Assembly: GCA_964247295.1 (NCBI GenBank)
Contig: CAXTTV010000168.1
Coordinates: 1 to 10,804, forward strand
Source of the DNA: CAXTTV01 sp964247295
GTDB lineage: Bacteria; Chloroflexota; Ktedonobacteria; Ktedonobacterales; Ktedonobacteraceae
DNA: 10,804 nucleotides
Reading direction: 5' to 3'
Shown here one piece after another: positions 6,151-10,804 of the stretch. How positions within the stretch are numbered: position 1 is the first letter of the stretch; every line of letters starts with the position of its first letter. The position numbers were made by a program, and so were the translations under genes. A model generated the notes under the pieces. It was not told the DNA's origin. It was given only the letters and a program-made list of their open reading frames with translations, and did no database searches.

Positions 6151-6753
6151 CTAAAATGAGGGGTAAAATGGCATGTTCTCTTCGACTTCTGTCATCTGCT
6201 CTTCTAGAATATCTCCCTCTCTACTCACTCGCATATCCCACCTCTGCAATGTCTGTTGATTTACTGCATATGCCCTCACCTGAAACCCCTCTTCTCGTTC
6301 CTCAATGGTGGGAATCACCAATTTACTCAGCCGATCTCTTAACTCCGCTTCCTGCTGCTTATCTTTGAGACTGGCAATCCGAAGATCTTCTTGTCGAAAA
6401 ACCGGATAGGCAAAACGATTCACTCGCGTATAATCCAGGTAGGTCTGGATATAACTGAGAACCTCTGCTGGACCAGATAAGGAAATATGAACTGACTTTG
6501 CCAGCGCAACATATTCTCTAGGAATATTAACCATGTATGCCTGTTTCTCAGGAGTAAATGCAATGAAATAAGTACGAGGATGAAAGGTTATATGCCACTC
6601 AAGCAAATAAACTTTATAACTAGCAAATTGAAACACATTATATTGATGGATCGTTTGATATAGACTAACAACTGCAAGTGGACTATCCATCATCTGCTGA
6701 TATTTATCTTCAAGTCCTTCCGCTATCTGTTTAAGTAAATCTCTGTCTGTCAT
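6151..6753 (-). CDS. Unrecognised 200-residue protein, partner of the metallopeptidase-like gene
   Basis: I do not recognise a family. The protein is soluble-looking: no signal peptide and no membrane segment. Residues 1-130 are mixed alpha/beta with many aromatic residues (YQTIHQYNVFQFASYKVYLL, FHPRTYFIAFTPEKQAYMV). Residues about 127-145 are a charged helix (KDKQQEAELRDRLSKL). The acidic C-terminus (EEQMTEVEENMPFYPSF) ends just before the transposon. The ATG at 6753 has AGAGG eight bases upstream. It starts 44 bases after the metallopeptidase-like gene on the same strand, so the two are probably co-transcribed. By position and size it could be an immunity or accessory protein for that gene, but nothing in the sequence proves this. 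Its stop codon lies within the zone where the transposon left end must be, so its last codons or stop may have been altered by the insertion. Confidence 0.75.
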   Translation of the reverse strand: MTDRDLLKQIAEGLEDKYQQMMDSPLAVVSLYQTIHQYNVFQFASYKVYLLEWHITFHPRTYFIAFTPEKQAYMVNIPREYVALAKSVHISLSGPAEVLSYIQTYLDYTRVNRFAYPVFRQEDLRIASLKDKQQEAELRDRLSKLVIPTIEEREEGFQVRAYAVNQQTLQRWDMRVSREGDILEEQMTEVEENMPFYPSF

Positions 6754-6797
6754 CTATTTTACCTCTTTGTATCTATTTTCTATAGTTAAACAAAATT

Positions 6798-7895
6798 TTA
6801 ACTATTATGCACTCGGTCCCACGAACTACCATAATACTCTTCATAGCTCACTTTACGTACAGAAGCTACAATTCTATCAGCAGGATTACTAAACCCTTGA
6901 TTGACCCGGCTTTTACTTGTGTAATCACTTATCTGCTCAATCTCATTAGTCGTAAATGCTCCCGGATAAGACGCAAGTGTCTTCAATACTTGAGTATAAT
7001 AGGCATCCCAATATTGATGCTCTAAAGGATATGAAATTTCCTCTACATTTATACCTGCTTGCTGCATCTCCTTTTTTGCCAGAATACTTTTCACCGTTCC
7101 TTCAGTCTCCTCTTTTAACATTCCCTTGATATATGCATTCCTATCTAGCGTTAAAATATTTGCACTTTCTCCTGTGTGATGATATTTAACATGGTTTGCT
7201 TCATGAATAAGGGTCAAAGCTACTTGTTCAATCTTGTGCTCCCGCGCAAGATAAATAGTATTCGCTTCAAACTCTTCATATTGGACAATATTATAAAAGG
7301 ATGCTGAATCTTCAGGGTTAACCCTTATTTTTACATCATACAGTCTGACAATCTCCAGGCTCTCTCTTCCTATTGGAATGCTCTCTAGAACGTTCTGCAA
7401 CCCACCATCGCTCTCTCCCAGGCGAACCAGCGGATAGCGATCCCTTTCACCGGAATTGTCAGGTCTCTCTGACGCGTGAGTTTCCCGACTGTCTGAATCT
7501 CGACTTTCTGGTAACCTCTGCTCCCTAAAGGAATAAGGCTCTATCTTCCGAGACTCCTCAAACTTCTCTGAACGCTCTGATGAATGCGTTTCCCGGCGAT
7601 CCGCCTCTCGCTTCTCCGGCAATCGTTGTTCCCTAAAGGAATACCGTTTCTTGACTACCTCAAGTTCTCGTTTCTTTTCTTTTTGCTGTCCCTCGCTTTT
7701 ATTGCCTGGCTGTTCTGGCTTTTGTTCAGGCGCAGGAGGCTGGGGCATATCCACATCAGTCGTCTTTTCTACTCTGGATCTATTCAGCTTGATTTCATGC
7801 TCGTTACGGATGCTAAAATTTTTTGAATAGTTCTTAACAACTTCATTCTTCTCTGTCCTAAGTTTCTTCCCTACTTGCGACTCTTTTTTTGCCAT
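6798..7895 (-). CDS. Putative HExxH zinc metallopeptidase-like protein with disordered N-terminus
   Basis: Residues 1-150 of this 365-residue protein are highly charged, low-complexity and probably disordered, with a proline-rich patch (MPQPPAPEQKPEQPG) and two copies of a 24-residue repeat starting YSFREQRLPE. Residues about 165-365 look folded and carry LTLIHEANHVKYHH. This is an HExxH zinc-binding motif (H231, E232, H235), with an acidic run about 28-32 residues later (KEETEG, E262-E265) that could supply a third ligand. Such minimal metallopeptidase domains occur at the C-terminus of secreted or polymorphic toxins, but no secretion signal or known delivery domain is seen. The ATG at 7895 is chosen for its AGAAGG six bases upstream; extension to 7943 lacks a ribosome binding site. 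The unknown gene at 6151-6753 follows. Substrate and role are unknown. Confidence 0.8.
   Translation of the reverse strand: MAKKESQVGKKLRTEKNEVVKNYSKNFSIRNEHEIKLNRSRVEKTTDVDMPQPPAPEQKPEQPGNKSEGQQKEKKRELEVVKKRYSFREQRLPEKREADRRETHSSERSEKFEESRKIEPYSFREQRLPESRDSDSRETHASERPDNSGERDRYPLVRLGESDGGLQNVLESIPIGRESLEIVRLYDVKIRVNPEDSASFYNIVQYEEFEANTIYLAREHKIEQVALTLIHEANHVKYHHTGESANILTLDRNAYIKGMLKEETEGTVKSILAKKEMQQAGINVEEISYPLEHQYWDAYYTQVLKTLASYPGAFTTNEIEQISDYTSKSRVNQGFSNPADRIVASVRKVSYEEYYGSSWDRVHNS
7464..7643 (-). repeat. In-frame tandem repeat in the metallopeptidase-like gene
   Basis: Two copies of a 24-residue unit (YSFREQRLPE...RETH-S/A-SER) are encoded at 7572-7643 and 7464-7535, with 19 of 24 residues identical. 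Twelve residues (about 36 bases) follow the first copy before the second begins. The repeats are arginine/glutamate-rich and likely unstructured, suggesting a spacer or docking segment that grew by duplication. Confidence 0.7.
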
Positions 7896-7945
7896 TTCAA
7901 TCCTTCTACACACTCTATTACAAAAATACCTGTGTAGAATCATAT

Positions 7946-7975
7946 AATATATCCAGAAACTTGTATATCTTACAA
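7946..7975 (-). promoter_or_regulatory. Possible promoter of the metallopeptidase-like gene
   Basis: The minus strand has TTGTAA (7970-7975), an 18-base spacer and TATATT (7946-7951), about 50 bases upstream of the start codon at 7895. The whole 7896-8080 gap is AT-rich, so chance matches are easy. The gap size does suggest this gene has its own promoter, separate from the operon upstream. Confidence 0.3.
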
Positions 7976-8080
7976 AGTAGTTTATTCAGTAGTCTCGTCT
8001 ATTTAATTACATCTAAGGAAAAACGCTGTAAATGTACCTGATAAAAAAACAAATGTCCGTTTTAGATTTGGTATTTTAAT

Positions 8081-8773
8081 CTACCATAATCGGGGTACTA
8101 ACCGATACCGTACCTTCTCAGTGTAACGTCGATACCCTTTGACCCCTTCCCTCAGTTGCCGATCTTCCCACTCCGTCCGATACCATAAATACGGCACCCA
8201 TAAACAAAAGAGTATTGTTCCTATCCACGATCCTACTAGCAATCCACTTCCAAGAAATATGAGTATGCCCCCCAGATAGGCCGGATGCCGCACATAACGA
8301 TATGGCCCCCCACTCACTACCGGTTGATCCTGCTCTACTTTCAGTCGACTCAAGGGCGCAAATGCGGGATTCGCGATGCTGGCCCAGGTGTAGATCCCTA
8401 ACCCTCCCAGATCGAGCACCAACCCTATTCCCTGCAATACAGGCGGCATCTGCCCTATCAGGTGAATTCTCCCTACATCCAGACAGGCGATCAATAATAC
8501 TCCGATGGCGAGGGGGAAAAAGAGGAGCCGAAATGGGCGATCTTGCTCCTCTACTGGTTTCCGCTGCCCATACATCAATTGCGGGTCCTGGATGAGGACG
8601 ATGGCGGCGCTGGCTATTATCCACGTTACTCCCAGTCCAATATAAACCCAGCGATGCGCTACCCCCGCGCCGTCCGCGAGATAAAAGCCGATCCCGATCG
8701 ATACGGCAACGACGAACCAGCAAACAAGGCTGGCTGCGAAGTAGAGAAAGTACCGTCTTAGATATTCCGCCAT
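8081..8773 (-). CDS. Isoprenylcysteine carboxyl methyltransferase-like integral membrane protein
   Basis: This 230-residue protein has about five hydrophobic segments (residues about 8-32, 42-62, 82-99, 110-130 and 166-198). The C-terminal signature of the ICMT/phospholipid methyltransferase superfamily is present: GPYRYVRHPAYLGG (156-169) and, after the last membrane hairpin, RTEWEDRQLREG followed by a YxxY...RLVP ending. In this superfamily these segments bind S-adenosylmethionine and the membrane-embedded substrate. Bacterial members methylate varied lipids or small molecules, and the true substrate here is unknown. Protein prenylation is unlikely to be the context in a bacterium. The ATG at 8773 has GGGAG nine bases upstream and lies 35 bases after the archease stop, so it is probably in the same operon. 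Confidence 0.88.
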   Translation of the reverse strand: MAEYLRRYFLYFAASLVCWFVVAVSIGIGFYLADGAGVAHRWVYIGLGVTWIIASAAIVLIQDPQLMYGQRKPVEEQDRPFRLLFFPLAIGVLLIACLDVGRIHLIGQMPPVLQGIGLVLDLGGLGIYTWASIANPAFAPLSRLKVEQDQPVVSGGPYRYVRHPAYLGGILIFLGSGLLVGSWIGTILFCLWVPYLWYRTEWEDRQLREGVKGYRRYTEKVRYRLVPRLW

Positions 8774-8808
8774 TCAAGACTACTCCCATGAGGCTGACAA
8801 AAACCCGC

Positions 8809-9231
8809 CTAGATGTCAAAGATGATCCTGGCTTTGTATCCACTCTCGATCTGTTCGATCGCGGCCTGATGCCAGGTGACGGCTTTGATGGCACTACTTA
8901 GATCATGCCTGCTGGCATTATAGGGCTCTCCAAATACTCGCCCTTTCAGGTGGCTCTCTTGCAAACTTTCAATGGTGAAACGGTTGCACACGAGGAATTC
9001 GGTGTCAAAGAGGACAACCAGCTCTTGCAGCCAGGCTATTAGTAGGGAGACGGTGTCGTGCCCACGCACTTCGATACTCCAATCCTGGGTGGGATGGATC
9101 TGCTCTAAGGGGATCATGAGGCTCTCCATCCCTTCGGCGGCGTGAATGAAGAGTTCCGGAAGGTCCTTGCCATAAACGTGAAGCCCGATGTCTGCGGTGT
9201 GCTCAAATACTTCGTAGGGGAGTACCGACAT
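8809..9231 (-). CDS. Archease, RtcB activator
   Basis: Archease speeds up guanylylation of RtcB and allows it many turnovers. This 140-residue protein has the family hallmarks: YEVFEHTADIGLHVYG at the N-terminus, a central LLIAWLQELVVLFDTE, and AVTWHQ with a C-terminal IIFDI. The conserved acidic pair would be D14 and D139, with K116 nearby, in the positions known to be needed for metal-dependent RtcB activation. The ATG at 9231 is chosen because AAAGGA lies just upstream; a GTG at 9249 would add six residues but has no usable ribosome binding site. It follows cystathionine beta-synthase by 77 bases and precedes the methyltransferase. Its functional partner rtcB is on the same strand about 5 kb downstream, beyond the accessory genes and transposon. 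Confidence 0.93.
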   Translation of the reverse strand: MSVLPYEVFEHTADIGLHVYGKDLPELFIHAAEGMESLMIPLEQIHPTQDWSIEVRGHDTVSLLIAWLQELVVLFDTEFLVCNRFTIESLQESHLKGRVFGEPYNASRHDLSSAIKAVTWHQAAIEQIESGYKARIIFDI

Positions 9232-9256
9232 TGCGATCCTTTCTGTCACCTTAAAC

Positions 9257-9290
9257 AGTGGCAGCGGGATGCTCTTGCCCCACCACCACT
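9257..9290 (-). other. 12-bp RNA hairpin between cystathionine beta-synthase and archease genes
   Basis: In the minus-strand RNA, AGUGGUGGUGGG pairs with CCCGCUGCCACU around a 10-base loop. This gives 12 continuous pairs, three of them G-U, so it folds well only as this RNA strand. No U tract follows, so it is a poor intrinsic terminator. It may reduce read-through, be a processing site, or stabilise the upstream message. The archease ribosome binding site starts about 20 bases later. Confidence 0.45.
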
Positions 9291-9308
9291 ATTACGCGTT
9301 CTACGGCT

Positions 9309-10715
9309 TTAGCTGACGCGGTTATGGGCCCAGAAGTCTAAGAGATCAGCCCTTGTGACGATCCCTTCCAGGCTCCCACTATTGATGACGGCGACTGCTG
9401 ATTGACCGGCACTGAAAACGGTAAATGCTTCATGCACCAGGGCGTCGGCTGGCAGCTCAGGAAATGGCGGCCCTTGTAGATCTCTGACGTGCGTTGAGGA
9501 AAGTGGCTCTCCACTGGCGAAGTGCCGCAACAATAAGCCCTCGGTCAGGCTTCCAACCATCTCTCCATCATCCATTACTGGTGTCTGACTGATTCCATAA
9601 CGCCTTAAAAGCGCGACGGCATCGGCTACGGTGTCGCTGGTCTTGACGCTGACAACCAGGGGCATGGACCGCTTGTCGCTGCGACGATAGATTAATACGT
9701 CTTTTAGCGTCGGTTGACTTGTCTCTGTGGGCAGAAAAAGATCGTTCTCGCGCATCCAGGTGTCGTTAAAGACTTTGGTCAGGTACCCACGGCCAGTGTC
9801 GGGCAGCAGCACAACGACAACATCTTTTTCGGTTAAGCCTCTGGCATATGTGAGCGCCGCTCCCAAGGCTGTTCCAGCCGATCCTCCGGTGAGAATGCCC
9901 TCTTCTCGCGCTAATCGCCTCGCCCAATAGAAGGAGGCGCGATCATCGATCCGCACAAAATCATCTACTACCGAGGAATCATAGTTTCGAGGGTATATGT
10001 CCATGCCAATCCCCTCAACTTTGTAGGACTTGGGGGTGTCGCCAGAATAGACGGAGCCCGGCGGATCTGCTCCTATGATTTTTATTTCGGGGTTCTGCTC
10101 TTTGAGATATCTGGCGGTCCCTGAGATGGTTCCTCCTGTCCCAATACCGGCGACAAAGGCGGTGATCCTTCCAGCGGTGTCTCGCCAGATCTCTGGTCCG
10201 GTTGAGGCATAGTGCGCGGCGGGATTGGCCGGGTTGGCGTACTGGTCAGGACAACAGGCTCCTGGTATCTCTTTCGCCATCCGATACGCTGTGTTTTTGT
10301 AGTAGTCTGGCGAGTCGTGGCCTGCTGTGCTTGGACAGATGACGATCTCCGCTCCATAGGCTCGCAAGAGGCTGCGCTTCTCTTCGCTGGCTTTATCGGT
10401 CATGACGAAAATACAGTGATAGCCCTTGAGTGCTGCGGCTATCGCGATGCCGTGGCCGGTGTTTCCACTGGTAGGCTCAACTATGGTGCCGCCCGGTCGC
10501 AATAATCCCTGCTTCTCGCAATATTCGATGATTGCGGGGCCGATCCGGTCTTTGACGCTACCACCTGGATTAAACATCTCCATTTTTGCCAGGACAACCG
10601 GCTTTACGTCACTGGCAACTTTATGTAAACGCACCAGGGGAGTATTCCCTATCGCATCTAAAATGGTGTTGTAATAACGCATCTCGCCCATTGGGGCTTC
10701 GGTCTTCTCTTGCAT
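9309..10715 (-). CDS. Cystathionine beta-synthase (PLP enzyme with C-terminal CBS-domain pair)
   Basis: The enzyme condenses serine (or O-acetylserine) with homocysteine to cystathionine, the first step of reverse transsulfuration; a cysteine-synthase activity is possible in this family. Of 468 residues, about 13-325 form the fold-type II PLP domain. K55 in NPGGSVKDR forms the Schiff base, PTSGNTG (81-87) binds the substrate carboxylate, GTGGT (192-196) binds the cofactor phosphate, and GGSAG (277-281) and LPDTGRGY (304-311) are further conserved parts. Residues about 335-465 are two CBS motifs (SQTPVMDDGEMVGSLTE and AVINSGSLEGIVTRADLLDF), which in this family bind adenosyl ligands. No N-terminal heme domain is present, as usual in bacteria. 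The ATG at 10715 has a somewhat distant AGAGG; starts at 10691 and 10682 have no better sites. No cystathionine gamma-lyase is seen in the window. Confidence 0.93.
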   Translation of the reverse strand: MQEKTEAPMGEMRYYNTILDAIGNTPLVRLHKVASDVKPVVLAKMEMFNPGGSVKDRIGPAIIEYCEKQGLLRPGGTIVEPTSGNTGHGIAIAAALKGYHCIFVMTDKASEEKRSLLRAYGAEIVICPSTAGHDSPDYYKNTAYRMAKEIPGACCPDQYANPANPAAHYASTGPEIWRDTAGRITAFVAGIGTGGTISGTARYLKEQNPEIKIIGADPPGSVYSGDTPKSYKVEGIGMDIYPRNYDSSVVDDFVRIDDRASFYWARRLAREEGILTGGSAGTALGAALTYARGLTEKDVVVVLLPDTGRGYLTKVFNDTWMRENDLFLPTETSQPTLKDVLIYRRSDKRSMPLVVSVKTSDTVADAVALLRRYGISQTPVMDDGEMVGSLTEGLLLRHFASGEPLSSTHVRDLQGPPFPELPADALVHEAFTVFSAGQSAVAVINSGSLEGIVTRADLLDFWAHNRVS

Positions 10716-10804
10716 TTCTATCTAAACCTCTTGGGTGCTATGAAAGGAGCCAGATCTCTAAGCGCCTTTGCTTTAATTTCTATAACTCCAGAACAGCCAC
10801 AGTA
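10716..10804 (-). other. Upstream region of the cystathionine beta-synthase gene
   Basis: These 89 bases run to the window edge. I see the ribosome binding site AGAGG at about 10727-10731 but no convincing -35/-10 pair, riboswitch or coding signal. The promoter may lie outside the window or upstream genes may be co-transcribed. Confidence 0.4.

Noticed and set aside
8043..8086. Possible terminator after the methyltransferase gene (TGGTA/TACCA stem and a run of seven T)
   Set aside because: The stem is only five pairs, overlaps the stop codon, and the T run is about 20 bases away.
8118..8894. 258-codon minus-strand frame overlapping the methyltransferase and archease genes
   Set aside because: It is an out-of-frame shadow: both overlapped genes have clear family motifs, while this frame is rich in R, S and P without recognisable domains.
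9232..9249. GTG start giving an archease six residues longer
   Set aside because: The AAGG motif abuts the GTG with no spacing, whereas the ATG at 9231 has a well-spaced site.
1..10804. CRISPR array, tRNA or rRNA genes
   Set aside because: No regularly spaced repeats and no recognisable tRNA or rRNA segments were seen on either strand.

Overview
The window reads as a piece of bacterial chromosome in which every recognisable gene lies on the minus strand. The gene mix (an ECF sigma factor coupled to a membrane-anchored PQQ-type beta-propeller, a full RtcB RNA ligase with archease, a cystathionine beta-synthase and an IS607-type element carrying tnpB) fits a Chloroflexota bacterium of the Ktedonobacteria type. 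That placement is inferred from gene content only; no rRNA or other marker is present.

Read in the direction of transcription (high to low coordinates), the window starts with a housekeeping block: cystathionine beta-synthase (9309-10715), archease (8809-9231) and an isoprenylcysteine-methyltransferase-like membrane protein (8081-8773). The gaps are short (77 and 35 bases), so these are probably one operon. A GU-rich 12-bp RNA hairpin sits between the first two genes.

Next comes a more AT-rich accessory stretch. It holds a low-complexity protein with a C-terminal HExxH putative metallopeptidase domain (6798-7895), then an unrecognised 200-residue protein (6151-6753). Immediately beyond that stop codon is an IS607-type transposon with intact tnpA (serine recombinase, 5437-6087) and tnpB (RNA-guided nuclease, 4287-5477). 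tnpA has a good sigma-70 promoter placed so that its transcript would be leaderless.

Between the transposon and rtcB lies a small wreck: a strong TTGACA-17-TATGCT promoter, a 13-bp palindrome at the predicted transcription start, a strong ribosome binding site, and a short reading frame that stops after 22 codons but continues in the -1 frame. It looks like a decayed phage-type gene whose promoter now faces rtcB. rtcB itself (2248-3696) is complete, with all metal and nucleotidyl-transfer residues, and is followed by a hairpin.

The last block is an ECF sigma factor (1439-2002) translationally coupled to a transmembrane beta-propeller protein (1-1435, running off the window). This looks like a sigma/membrane-regulator signalling pair with its own candidate ECF-type promoter.

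The main themes are: an RNA-repair pair (RtcB and archease) split by about 5 kb of accessory DNA; a candidate metallopeptidase plus partner gene of unknown role; and an apparently functional IS607/TnpB element. None can be proven a new system from sequence alone. The metallopeptidase/partner pair and the orphan regulated promoter in front of rtcB are the least explained parts.
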